Assembly (NCBI GenBank): GCA_023954035.1
Contig: JAMLIT010000014.1
Location: 1-64,000 of the forward strand
DNA from: Burkholderiaceae bacterium
GTDB taxonomy: Bacteria > Pseudomonadota > Gammaproteobacteria > Burkholderiales > Burkholderiaceae_C
Direction of reading: 5' to 3'
DNA: 64,000 nucleotides
In this document: positions 1 through 7,604 of the stretch, one piece after another
Layout of the letters: each line of letters starts with the position of its first letter
How positions within the stretch are numbered: position 1 is the first letter of the stretch
Notes under the pieces: model-generated
Told to the model about the DNA's origin: nothing
The model's database searches: none
What the model saw: the letters and a program-made list of their open reading frames with translations, nothing else
Made by a program: the position numbers and the translations under genes

Positions 1-596
1 CCAGCCAGGGCCGCCGGATCTTCTGGGGCCGCGTCGCCGCAGGCACGGCCCAGCCGGGCTCGCAAGTGCAGGTGTTTCCCAGCGGCCAGCGCGCGCTGGT
101 GGCCCAGGTGCTGAACCACACCCGCCAGCCGGGCGACGTGCAAGCCGGCCAAAGCGCCGGCTTCGTTCTGGACCGCGAGATCGACGTCTCGCGCGGCGAC
201 TGGATTCTGGCCGCGGCGGCGCCAATGCAGAGCAAGCTCCAGGGCGATGATTTCGACGCGCCCGAGCTGGCTTCGCCCTGGCCCGCGCAAACGCTGCTGA
301 GCTGCACCGTCGCTTGGCTGGACGACCAGCCCCTGGTCGCCGGCCGTGTCTACCAGTTGTTGCACGGCCACCGCTGGGTGAAGGCGCGGGTGCAGCGCAT
401 CGTGCACGGGCTCGACATCCATACGCTGGCCGAACAGCCGGCCAGCGAGCTGGCGCCCAACGCGATCGGCCATGTCGAATTGCAACTGCAAGCGCCCCTG
501 CCCGTGGCCGCCTACACCCGCTCGCGCCAGCTCGGTGCCATGATCCTGGTGGACACCGCCAGCAACCGCACCGCCGGCGCGGTGCTGCTACGCTGA
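1..596 (+). CDS. cysN: CysN, sulfate adenylyltransferase large subunit (3' part only)
   Basis: This is the C-terminal part of the GTPase subunit of ATP sulfurylase, which with CysD activates sulfate to adenosine 5'-phosphosulfate for assimilation. The reading frame is open from the window edge and 197 residues are visible. They cover the EF-Tu-like beta-barrel domains. Family landmarks are the segment QGRRIFWGRVAAG at the start, VYQLLHGHRWVKARV in the middle, and the ending LGAMILVDTASNRTAGAVLL, typical of CysN. The N-terminal GTPase domain and start codon lie outside the window. The next gene starts six bases after the stop, so the two are probably cotranscribed. A CysNC fusion is unlikely because no APS kinase domain follows. 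Confidence 0.93.
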   Translation, partial: SQGRRIFWGRVAAGTAQPGSQVQVFPSGQRALVAQVLNHTRQPGDVQAGQSAGFVLDREIDVSRGDWILAAAAPMQSKLQGDDFDAPELASPWPAQTLLSCTVAWLDDQPLVAGRVYQLLHGHRWVKARVQRIVHGLDIHTLAEQPASELAPNAIGHVELQLQAPLPVAAYTRSRQLGAMILVDTASNRTAGAVLLR

Positions 597-601
597 GGCA
601 C

Positions 602-1183
602 ATGCATACACCTGCTGAAAGCCTGCCGCCGGTATTCACCATCGGCCACTCGACGCACAGCTTCGACGCATTCGCTGCGCTGCTGGAGCAGGAAAACGTC
701 GAGCGCATCGTCGACGTGCGCAAGCTCACCGGCTCGCGCCGCTTTCCACAGTTCAATGCCGACGCCCTGTCGCCCGCGCTGCAGGATCGCGGCATCGGCT
801 ACCAGCACATTGTGCAATTGGGCGGACGGCGCGGACGCACCCTGGCCAAAGGCGAGCACTCGCCCAACGGCTACTGGACCAACGACAGCTTTCGCCGCTA
901 CGCCGACTACGCGCTGACCGACGACTTTGCCGCCGGCATGGCCCAATTGCGGGCAGCCAGCCAGGACACGCGCTGCGCGCTGATGTGCGCCGAAGCCGTC
1001 TGGTGGCGCTGCCACCGCCGCATCATCACCGACTACCTGCTGCAGGAGGGCCGGGAGGTACGCCACATCCTGGGCAAGGCGAGTGCCGAGCCCGCGAGCA
1101 TGACGCCCGGTGCCGAGCCGGCCGTCCTGCCAGGGCCCCCGCCGCGCACCGTGTTGCTGTATCCGCCCGGCCCCGAGAAATAG
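602..1183 (+). CDS. DUF488 family protein
   Basis: This 193-residue protein belongs to the DUF488 family, whose biochemical role is not established. Visible family features are the N-terminal TIGHSTHSFDAF block, the DVRKLTGSRRFPQF block around residues 37-50, a LGGRRGR stretch, and the paired cysteines C129 and C137 in CAEAVWWRCHRR. The start ATG at 602 was chosen because it lies just after the cysN stop and immediately precedes the conserved block. A longer frame to the left only overlaps cysN. The last 35 or so residues are proline-rich and look disordered. Spacing suggests cotranscription with cysN, but I see no functional link to sulfate assimilation. Confidence 0.85.
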   Translation: MHTPAESLPPVFTIGHSTHSFDAFAALLEQENVERIVDVRKLTGSRRFPQFNADALSPALQDRGIGYQHIVQLGGRRGRTLAKGEHSPNGYWTNDSFRRYADYALTDDFAAGMAQLRAASQDTRCALMCAEAVWWRCHRRIITDYLLQEGREVRHILGKASAEPASMTPGAEPAVLPGPPPRTVLLYPPGPEK

Positions 1184-1251
1184 CGTCTGCCCGAGTCCCA
1201 CGAGGCCGCAAGACCATCAGGGTCGGCCCCAGGCGCCTCAGTGCTAACCCT

Positions 1252-1257
1252 TAAAAT
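1252..1257 (+). promoter_or_regulatory. possible -10 element upstream of fdxA
   Basis: A TAAAAT hexamer lies 33 bases upstream of the fdxA start in an otherwise GC-rich 107-base gap. No convincing -35 hexamer is visible at the right distance, so this is only a candidate promoter element. Confidence 0.3.
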
Positions 1258-1290
1258 ACCCTTCTTCCGTTTCCGAACAACGAGCCCGCC

Positions 1291-1620
1291 ATGACCCACG
1301 TCGTCTCCGAAAACTGCATCAAGTGCAAATACACCGATTGTGTGGACGTGTGTCCCGTGGACTGCTTTGTTGAAGGCCCGAACATGCTCGTCATCAACCC
1401 CGACGAGTGCATCGACTGCGCGGTCTGCGTGCCCGAATGCCCGGCCAACGCCATCTTTGCCGAAGAAGACCTGCCACCCGACGAACTCGCCTTCATCAAG
1501 ATCAACGCCGAGCTGACCAACGCGCCCGGCTGGAAAGTCATCACCAAGCGCAAGGGCGCACTTCCAGACGCCGACGAGTGGAATGGCAAGCCCGGCAAGC
1601 GCACGGAAATCATTCGCTAG
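1291..1620 (+). CDS. fdxA: FdxA, 7Fe-8S ferredoxin
   Basis: This is a small soluble electron carrier of 109 residues with one [3Fe-4S] and one [4Fe-4S] cluster. Cluster cysteines are visible at residues 9, 12, 17 and 21 and, in the second motif, at 40, 43, 46 and 50 ([12 protein letters not shown]). The long C-terminal extension ending in [10 protein letters not shown] is characteristic of the Azotobacter FdI/FdxA type. Length and start agree with the family. The next gene on the same strand encodes a ferredoxin-NADP reductase of the thioredoxin-reductase-like type, so the pair may form an NADPH-ferredoxin electron shuttle. That link is inferred from adjacency. Confidence 0.97.
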   Translation: MTHVVSENCIKCKYTDCVDVCPVDCFVEGPNMLVINPDECIDCAVCVPECPANAIFAEEDLPPDELAFIKINAELTNAPGWKVITKRKGALPDADEWNGKPGKRTEIIR

Positions 1621-1694
1621 GGCCCTTATGGGCTGCGCTTGGCGCAGCTTTTTGCGCACGAGGCCGAAAAAGCCCACGAGGCACGAAAGATTCG

Positions 1695-2741
1695 ATGGAA
1701 ACAGCGGATGCAGTCGTCATCGGCGCAGGCCCCGTCGGTCTGTTCCAGGTGTTTCAACTCGGCCTGCAAGGGCTTTCAAGCCACGTCATTGACGCCCTGC
1801 CGCACGCCGGCGGCCAGTGCGCCGAGCTGTATGGCGACAAGCCGATCTACGACATCCCAGGCATCAAGGTCTGCACCGGCCAGGAGCTGACCGATCGGCT
1901 GCTGGACCAGATCAGGCCGTTCGCGCCACAGTGGCACCTGGGCGAGCAGGCCAGCCTGCTGGAGCCGCGGGCGGGGGGCGGCTTTGTGGTGGAGACCGCC
2001 CAGGGCACCCGCCTGCATGTCCGCACCGTGGTGATCGCCGCGGGCGTGGGCGCCTTCATGCCGCGGACGCTGAAGCTGGCGGGTCTGGCCGCCTTCCACG
2101 GAACGCAGATGCGCTACCGCCTGGAAGCAAACGAGAACCTCCAGGGCAAGCAGGTGGTCGTGCATGGTGGCGGCGAGGCGGCCGTGGCAGCGGCCATTGC
2201 ATGCGCGAGCGCGCCCGAGGCATTGAGGCCTGCACAGACGACGCTGCAGCATCGACGCGACGTGTTCGACGCGCGGGTCGATTTGCTCGCGCAACTGCAG
2301 ACCTTGCGCGCCGCGGGCCGCATCCAGGTGGCGGTTGGCGCACTGACGGATGCTGTCGAGCAAGACGGCCACCTGACCGCTCTCGTGCTCGCATCGCCCA
2401 CCGGCGAATGCCTGCAACTGCCATGCGACCTGCTGCTCGTGCGCCTGGGGTTGGCACCGAAATGGGGCCCACTGGCGGATTGGGGCCTCGCACTGGAGCG
2501 CAAGCAGCTCGTGGTGGACCCGGCTACCTTCTCCACCAGCGTGCCCGGCATCCACGCCGTGGGCGACGCCATCACCTACCCAGGAAAACGCAAGCTGATC
2601 GTCAGCGGCTTTCACGAGGCGTCCCTCGCCGCGTTGGCCGCCGCCGAGTGGCTGGCCGGCCATGCGCTTGCGCTGGAGTACACCACCAGCAGCCAGAGGT
2701 TGCAGCGCAGGCTGGGCGTGTCCTTGGCCAACGGCCGTTGA
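1695..2741 (+). CDS. ferredoxin-NADP reductase, thioredoxin-reductase-like type
   Basis: This is a 348-residue FAD/NAD(P)H flavoprotein that should transfer electrons between NADP(H) and ferredoxin. The FAD-binding GAGPVGLF motif lies at residues 11-18, followed by the GGQCAELYGDKPIYDIPGI stretch typical of the TrxR-like ferredoxin reductases. A second nucleotide motif, GGGEAAVAAA, lies near residue 157, and the HAVGDAITYPGKRKLIVSGFHEA block near the C-terminus closes the flavin site. There is no CxxC redox pair of true thioredoxin reductase. The start ATG at 1695 is just before the first beta strand; the longer open frame upstream overlaps fdxA. It follows fdxA by 74 bases on the same strand. 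Confidence 0.9.
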   Translation: METADAVVIGAGPVGLFQVFQLGLQGLSSHVIDALPHAGGQCAELYGDKPIYDIPGIKVCTGQELTDRLLDQIRPFAPQWHLGEQASLLEPRAGGGFVVETAQGTRLHVRTVVIAAGVGAFMPRTLKLAGLAAFHGTQMRYRLEANENLQGKQVVVHGGGEAAVAAAIACASAPEALRPAQTTLQHRRDVFDARVDLLAQLQTLRAAGRIQVAVGALTDAVEQDGHLTALVLASPTGECLQLPCDLLLVRLGLAPKWGPLADWGLALERKQLVVDPATFSTSVPGIHAVGDAITYPGKRKLIVSGFHEASLAALAAAEWLAGHALALEYTTSSQRLQRRLGVSLANGR

Positions 2742-2844
2742 AACGCTTCCGGTTGGGACCTGTTGCCACGGCAAAGCGGCTGCCTGCGGCCAGGGCAGCG
2801 TATTCCACATTGCAGAAAAGTTATTTCGCAATACGGGATTCGCG

Positions 2845-2988
2845 TGATGCACTGCATCATTTTTCTGCGTAGCTTCAGGGTCTTGCGTATCGCATGATGG
2901 AAAGAAATCCTTAAGCTGTTGATTTGAAACATTTTAAAAACACTCTTCTATAAGACATAAGAGCTTGTCCAAGTCTTGTAGAAGACTT
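2845..2988 (+). promoter_or_regulatory. aceA control region with three palindromes
   Basis: The 311-base gap between the reductase and aceA contains no gene but is much more AT-rich than its surroundings from about 2800 onward. Three dyads stand out. TGATGCA and TGCATCA (2845-2859) are 7-base arms separated by one base. CTCTT and AAGAG bound an imperfect 21-base palindrome at 2943-2963. AAGTCTT and AAGACTT (2971-2988) are perfect 7-base arms around GTAG. The last two share the ATAAGAC/AAGTCTT core and lie 65-110 bases before the aceA start, a position that suits transcription-factor operators or a leader hairpin. The regulator is not identifiable from sequence. Confidence 0.5.
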
Positions 2989-3052
2989 AAAGTGTTTCCA
3001 TGCCGCGCCCTTGGCGCTCTCCCATTTTTCATTCACTTCAATGGAGTCTCCC

Positions 3053-4384
3053 ATGCCCCAATCCCTGACCCAACAACTGAGCCGCGAACAGCAAATTGCT
3101 GCCCTGGAAAAAGACTGGGCCCAAAACCCCCGCTGGAAGGGTGTCAAGCGCGGTTACACCGCAGCCGACGTCGTCCGCCTGCGCGGCAGCCTGCAGCCCC
3201 AGCATACCCTGGCCCAGCGCGGTGCCGAGAAGCTGTGGGAGAAGGTCAACGGCGGTGCCACGAAGGGCTACGTCAACGCCTTCGGCGCCATCTCCGCCGG
3301 CCAAGCCATGCAGCAGGCCAAGGCAGGTCTGGAAGCCGTGTACCTGTCGGGCTGGCAGGTGGCTGCCGACGGCAACACGTCGGAAACCATGTACCCCGAC
3401 CAATCGCTGTACGCCTATGACTCGGTGCCCACCATGGTGCGCCGCATCAACAACACCTTCAAGCGTGCCGACGAAATCCAGTGGAGCCGCGGCATCAACC
3501 CGGGCGACCAGGAATTCATCGACTACTTCCTGCCCATCGTGGCGGATGCGGAAGCCGGTTTCGGCGGCGTGCTCAACGCCTTCGAGCTGATGAAGAACAT
3601 GATTGCCGCAGGTGCTGCCGGTGTGCACTTCGAAGACCAGCTGGCTGCCGTGAAGAAGTGCGGTCACATGGGCGGCAAGGTGCTGGTTCCCACGCAGGAA
3701 GCCTGCGAAAAGCTGATTTCGGCACGTTTCGCTGCCGATGTGATGGGTGTTCCCACCATCATTCTGGCCCGTACCGACGCTGAGGCCGCCAACCTGATCA
3801 CCTCGGACCACGACGCAAACGACAAGCCTTTCCTGACCGGCGAGCGCACGCAAGAAGGTTTCTACCGCGTCAAGAATGGTCTGGAGCAGTCCATCAGCCG
3901 TGGTGTGGCCTACGCCCCCTACGCCGACTTGGTGTGGTGCGAAACCGGCGTGCCCGATATCGGCTTTGCCCGTGAATTCGCCCAGGCTGTGCTGGCTGCC
4001 TGCCCCGGCAAGCTGCTGTCGTACAACTGCTCGCCTTCGTTCAACTGGAAGAAGAACCTCAACGACAAGCAGATCGCTTCCTTCCAGGAAGACCTGTCGG
4101 CGCTGGGTTACAAGTTCCAGTTCATCACGCTGGCCGGCATCCACATCAACTGGTTCAACACCTTCAAATTCGCCCACGCCTATGCGCGCGGCGAGGGCAT
4201 GAAGCACTACACCGAAATGGTGCAGGAACCCGAATTCGCTGCGCGCGAGCAGGGCTACACCTTTGTTTCGCACCAGCAGGAAGTTGGCGCAGGCTACTTC
4301 GACGACGTGACCACCGTGATCCAGGGCGGCTCGTCGAGCGTGAAGGCGCTGACCGGTTCCACCGAAGAAGAGCAGTTCCATTGA
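3053..4384 (+). CDS. aceA: AceA, isocitrate lyase
   Basis: Isocitrate lyase cleaves isocitrate to glyoxylate and succinate in the glyoxylate shunt, allowing growth on acetate or fatty acids. The 443-residue protein carries the active-site KKCGHM motif at residues 201-206 (catalytic Cys203), the substrate-binding NCSPSFNW block and the early block [12 protein letters not shown]. The start at 3053 was preferred over ATG 3041 because GGAG at 3043-3046 lies six bases before it. Length and motifs match the short bacterial form. Malate synthase is not adjacent. A strong hairpin terminator follows directly. Confidence 0.97.
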   Translation: MPQSLTQQLSREQQIAALEKDWAQNPRWKGVKRGYTAADVVRLRGSLQPQHTLAQRGAEKLWEKVNGGATKGYVNAFGAISAGQAMQQAKAGLEAVYLSGWQVAADGNTSETMYPDQSLYAYDSVPTMVRRINNTFKRADEIQWSRGINPGDQEFIDYFLPIVADAEAGFGGVLNAFELMKNMIAAGAAGVHFEDQLAAVKKCGHMGGKVLVPTQEACEKLISARFAADVMGVPTIILARTDAEAANLITSDHDANDKPFLTGERTQEGFYRVKNGLEQSISRGVAYAPYADLVWCETGVPDIGFAREFAQAVLAACPGKLLSYNCSPSFNWKKNLNDKQIASFQEDLSALGYKFQFITLAGIHINWFNTFKFAHAYARGEGMKHYTEMVQEPEFAAREQGYTFVSHQQEVGAGYFDDVTTVIQGGSSSVKALTGSTEEEQFH

Positions 4385-4408
4385 GCTTTGCTTGCCCCGG
4401 ATGAAAAA

Positions 4409-4443
4409 GAAACGACGACCACCTCCAGGGTCGTCGTTTTTTT
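4409..4443. terminator. bidirectional intrinsic terminator between aceA and dedA
   Basis: Perfect 10-base arms AACGACGACC (4411-4420) and GGTCGTCGTT (4429-4438) enclose an 8-base loop and run into seven T residues (4437-4443). The other side is A-rich, so the same hairpin can serve the convergent dedA transcript. Confidence 0.9.
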
Positions 4444-4504
4444 CAGGGTCCGGTCCCCTCCCCCGCCTTCGGTGACGAGCACCCAACGGCGCCCACGCCA
4501 TGGC

Positions 4505-5152
4505 CTACGCCGATTTCGCCTTGCGGCTCCCGCGCCATGCGCCGAAGATGGCGATCAGCCCCGGCACCAGAATCAATCCCCAGATGATCTTGTCCAGGTG
4601 CTCGCGTACGAACGCCAGGTTGCCAAAGAACAGGCCGGCACTTGTGATGCCCACCACCCACAGCACAGCGCCCCCGACGTTGTAGGCCGTGAACTTGGCG
4701 CGCGACATTTCGGCAACGCCCGCCACAAAGGGGGCAAAGGTGCGAACAAAGGGCATGAAACGCGCCAGCACGATGGTGATGCCGCCGTAACGCTCGTAGA
4801 ACGCGTGCGCCTGGTCAAACGCGCGGCGGTTGAACCAACGCGACGATTCCCACTGAAACACGCGCGGCCCGAACCAGCGGCCAATCGAGTAGTTGCACTG
4901 GTCGCCCAGCACCGCCGCCGCCAGCAGCACCGCCACCGCTGGGGCAAACTCCATCATGCCGGCGCCGCAGAGCGCGCCCACGATGAACAGCAGCGAGTCG
5001 CCCGGCAAAAAGGGCATGACGACCAGGCCGGTTTCAACAAACACGATCAGGAACAGCAGCGCGTACACCCACAGGCCGTAGGCGGCAACAAAGGCTTCAA
5101 GGTGCTTGTCGACGTGCAGGATGAAGTCGATCAGAAAGGCAATGGCGTCCAT
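4505..5152 (-). CDS. DedA family (VTT domain) membrane protein
   Basis: This is a 215-residue inner-membrane protein of the DedA/VTT family, members of which are implicated in lipid (undecaprenyl phosphate or phospholipid) flipping and envelope homeostasis. Several hydrophobic segments are visible, as are the re-entrant-loop motif around VMPFLPGDSLLF and the conserved RFMPFVRTFAPFVAG block with the essential-type arginines. The C-terminus is short and basic (RGSRKAKSA). It is divergent from mutL, with 83 bases between the starts, and convergent with aceA. The specific substrate cannot be told from the sequence. Confidence 0.9.
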   Translation of the reverse strand: MDAIAFLIDFILHVDKHLEAFVAAYGLWVYALLFLIVFVETGLVVMPFLPGDSLLFIVGALCGAGMMEFAPAVAVLLAAAVLGDQCNYSIGRWFGPRVFQWESSRWFNRRAFDQAHAFYERYGGITIVLARFMPFVRTFAPFVAGVAEMSRAKFTAYNVGGAVLWVVGITSAGLFFGNLAFVREHLDKIIWGLILVPGLIAIFGAWRGSRKAKSA

Positions 5153-5235
5153 GGGCGGGCTTTGACGGACTTGGAATAGGGCGGGCCATTATGGCCAGCA
5201 CGTCCGACCGCCCTTGCGATCCCTAGAATCTTCCT

Positions 5236-7152
5236 GTGCAAGAAGCTTTCTGCCCGTCCCCCAAGCGCCGCCCCATCTGCGACCTGCCCGACGAACTCGT
5301 CAGCCAGATTGCGGCTGGCGAAGTTGTCGAGCGCCCCGCCTCCGTGGTGCGCGAGCTGGTGGACAACGCGCTCGACGCCGGCGCCACGCAGATCACGCTG
5401 CGACTGCTGGCCGGCGGCGTGCGCCTGATCAGTGTGGAAGACGACGGCGGCGGCATTCCCCAGGCAGAGTTGGCTCTGGCGCTGCGCCGCCATGCCACGA
5501 GCAAGATTCGCACGCTGGACGACCTGGAGAGCGTTGCCACGATGGGTTTTCGCGGCGAGGCGCTGGCGGCCATTGCTTCGGTCTCCGAATTGGCCCTGCT
5601 CTCGCGCCCTGCCGGGCAGGACAGCGCCTTTCTGCTCGATGCCCGCAGCGGCGAGCTGCGCCCGGTGGCGCGGGCCGTGGGCACCACCGTCGAAGTCAAA
5701 GAGCTGTTCTTCAGCACGCCGGCGCGGCGCAAGTTCCTCAAAACCGATGCGACTGAGCTGGCCCACTGCGTCGAAGCGGTGCGCCGCCACGCCCTGGCGC
5801 GCCCGGATGTGGGCTTTGCCATCTGGCACGAAGGCAAGCTGGTGCAGCAGTGGCGCACGGCCCTGACGCACGGCGCGGGAGCGGGAGCCCTGGACCGTCG
5901 CCTGGCGGACGTGCTGGGCGAAGAGTTTCTGGACCAATCGGTGGCGCTGCAGCATCAAGAGGGCCGCGTCACCCTCACCGGCCGCGCGGGCTTGCCAGAC
6001 ACGGCACGTGCGCGCGCCGACCAGCAGTACTGCTATGTGAATGGCCGCTTCGTGCGCGACAAGGTGGTGGCCCACGCCGCCCGCAGCGCCTACGAAGACG
6101 TGCTGCACGGCCAGCGCCAGCCGGTGTATGCGCTGTACATCGACATCGACCCGGCGCGCGTGGACGTGAACGTGCACCCCACCAAGATCGAGGTGCGCTT
6201 TCGCGACAGCCGCGAGGTGCACCAGGCCGTGCGCCACGCCATCGAGAACGCCCTGGCCGCGCCGCGCGCAGGAGCTGTGCTGGCCGTGCCCCCGGCCGCT
6301 GCGGCATCCGCGACAGGTGCCTCAGAAACTTCCTTGAATTTTGAACAAAATCGGCCTCCAGCGCTTATTCCACGGGCGCAGGCAGCTATGCAATTTGATG
6401 CTCCCATCGGCCACCGCGTGACCGATCTCGGTGCGCTGTGGGGCAGCGCACGCCTGCCCGAAGGCGAAAGCAGCGCATCGGTTGGCGCTGCTCCTCTTGC
6501 GTGGGAAAGCCCGGCCCCTCTCACGCCCAGTACGCCTGGCACGCCCGATACCCCTCCGGCCACGGTCTGGCCGCTGGGCCGTGCGCTGGCGCAGCTGCAA
6601 GGCATTTACATCCTGGCGGAGAACGCCCAGGGGCTGGTGATTGTCGACATGCATGCGGCGCACGAGCGCATCGTCTACGAGCGCCTCAAGTCGCAGTGGG
6701 ACAGCAGCGCACGCATTGCCAGCCAGCCGCTGCTGATTCCCGCGACTTTTGCTGCCACGCCGCAGGAACTGGCCACCGCCGAGCAGAACGTGGACGCGCT
6801 GGCCGCTCTCGGCCTGGAGATCGCGGCTTTTTCAGCCCGCACGCTGGCCGTGCGCGCTGTGCCCGCCACGCTGGTGCAAGGCGACGCGGTGGAGCTGGCG
6901 CGCAGCGTGCTGGCCGAGTTGGCCGCGCACGACGCAAGCGGCGTGGTGCAGCGCGCACAGAACGAGATATTGGGCACCATGGCCTGCCATGGTGCCGTGC
7001 GTGCCCATCGCAAGCTCACCATCGACGAGATGAACGCGCTGCTGCGGCAGATGGAAACCACCGACCGGTCCGACCAGTGCAACCATGGCCGGCCCACCTG
7101 GCGCCAGCTCGGTCTGCGTGAGCTCGATGCGCTTTTTCTTCGCGGACGCTAG
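5236..7152 (+). CDS. mutL: MutL, DNA mismatch repair protein with endonuclease motifs
   Basis: MutL couples MutS mismatch recognition to strand incision. The N-terminal GHKL ATPase domain shows the ELVDNALDAGA, DDGGGI, ATSKI and GFRGEAL motifs. The C-terminal dimerisation domain carries DMHAAHERIVYE at residues 471-482, which fits the metal-binding D-x-H-A-x2-E-x4-E motif of nicking MutLs, and the later ACHGAVRAHRK and CNHGRPT motifs. The start is a GTG at 5236 without a clear ribosome binding site. The 638-residue protein has a proline-rich linker. Residues about 367-390 of that linker are encoded by a copy of the dispersed palindromic repeat, kept in frame. MiaA, often next to mutL, lies 7 kb downstream. 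Confidence 0.97.
   Translation: MQEAFCPSPKRRPICDLPDELVSQIAAGEVVERPASVVRELVDNALDAGATQITLRLLAGGVRLISVEDDGGGIPQAELALALRRHATSKIRTLDDLESVATMGFRGEALAAIASVSELALLSRPAGQDSAFLLDARSGELRPVARAVGTTVEVKELFFSTPARRKFLKTDATELAHCVEAVRRHALARPDVGFAIWHEGKLVQQWRTALTHGAGAGALDRRLADVLGEEFLDQSVALQHQEGRVTLTGRAGLPDTARARADQQYCYVNGRFVRDKVVAHAARSAYEDVLHGQRQPVYALYIDIDPARVDVNVHPTKIEVRFRDSREVHQAVRHAIENALAAPRAGAVLAVPPAAAASATGASETSLNFEQNRPPALIPRAQAAMQFDAPIGHRVTDLGALWGSARLPEGESSASVGAAPLAWESPAPLTPSTPGTPDTPPATVWPLGRALAQLQGIYILAENAQGLVIVDMHAAHERIVYERLKSQWDSSARIASQPLLIPATFAATPQELATAEQNVDALAALGLEIAAFSARTLAVRAVPATLVQGDAVELARSVLAELAAHDASGVVQRAQNEILGTMACHGAVRAHRKLTIDEMNALLRQMETTDRSDQCNHGRPTWRQLGLRELDALFLRGR
6334..6402 (+). repeat. palindromic repeat copy 1, inside mutL
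   Basis: A degenerate copy of the dispersed element: the core GGCCTCCAGCGCTTATTCC is followed after a short arm by GGCAGCTAT, with AT-rich flanks. It lies in the linker region of mutL and is translated in frame as about 24 residues. Confidence 0.75.
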
Positions 7153-7604
7153 GTGGCTTTCGGACTTGGAGCGGCGAAAGCGAAACCCTGAAGGTTTCAC
7201 GGAAATCGGCCCCAGAGAACACGGTTTTTGCCGGATTTGCCGCCTCACAGATCGGCCAAGGGACGCAAGGACCCTGGTCTCGACAAGCGGCGAAGCCAAA
7301 AATGGACCGCTGCAGCCCATTGGCAGGCGACGATTCACAGCTCCGACGACCCCTGGGTAGGCCTCGCCCGTGCCGGCGCTGGCCGGCGAATTCTCTTGCG
7401 ACTTCTGCGCCGCTGCAGCAAGCATGGGGCTGTGCTTGTTTTTCGACCTTTTTGCACCGTGGTGTGGCCACTTCGCACCGGTTTTGGGCGCTGCCGCCCT
7501 GCAAACGGGCCTGTCCTCCCTATTTTGTTGCATGAACCCATACCGGTTTGGCATAATGTCATGCTGCACTGCCGCAATAGATTTTTTCCCGAAAGACACA
7601 TGCC
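7153..7604. other. gene-free interval between mutL and gdhA
   Basis: This 452-base interval has short open frames on both strands, but none shows a recognisable protein or a ribosome binding site. Just after mutL a small hairpin (GAAACC 7182-7187 and GGTTTC 7193-7198) is present without a T tract. The right end holds the gdhA promoter. I see nothing else I can name. Confidence 0.6.
7528..7557 (+). promoter_or_regulatory. probable sigma-70 promoter of gdhA
   Basis: TTGCAT (7528-7533) and CATAAT (7552-7557) are separated by 18 bases and lie about 50 bases before the gdhA start codon. Both hexamers match the sigma-70 consensus at four or five positions. Confidence 0.55.
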
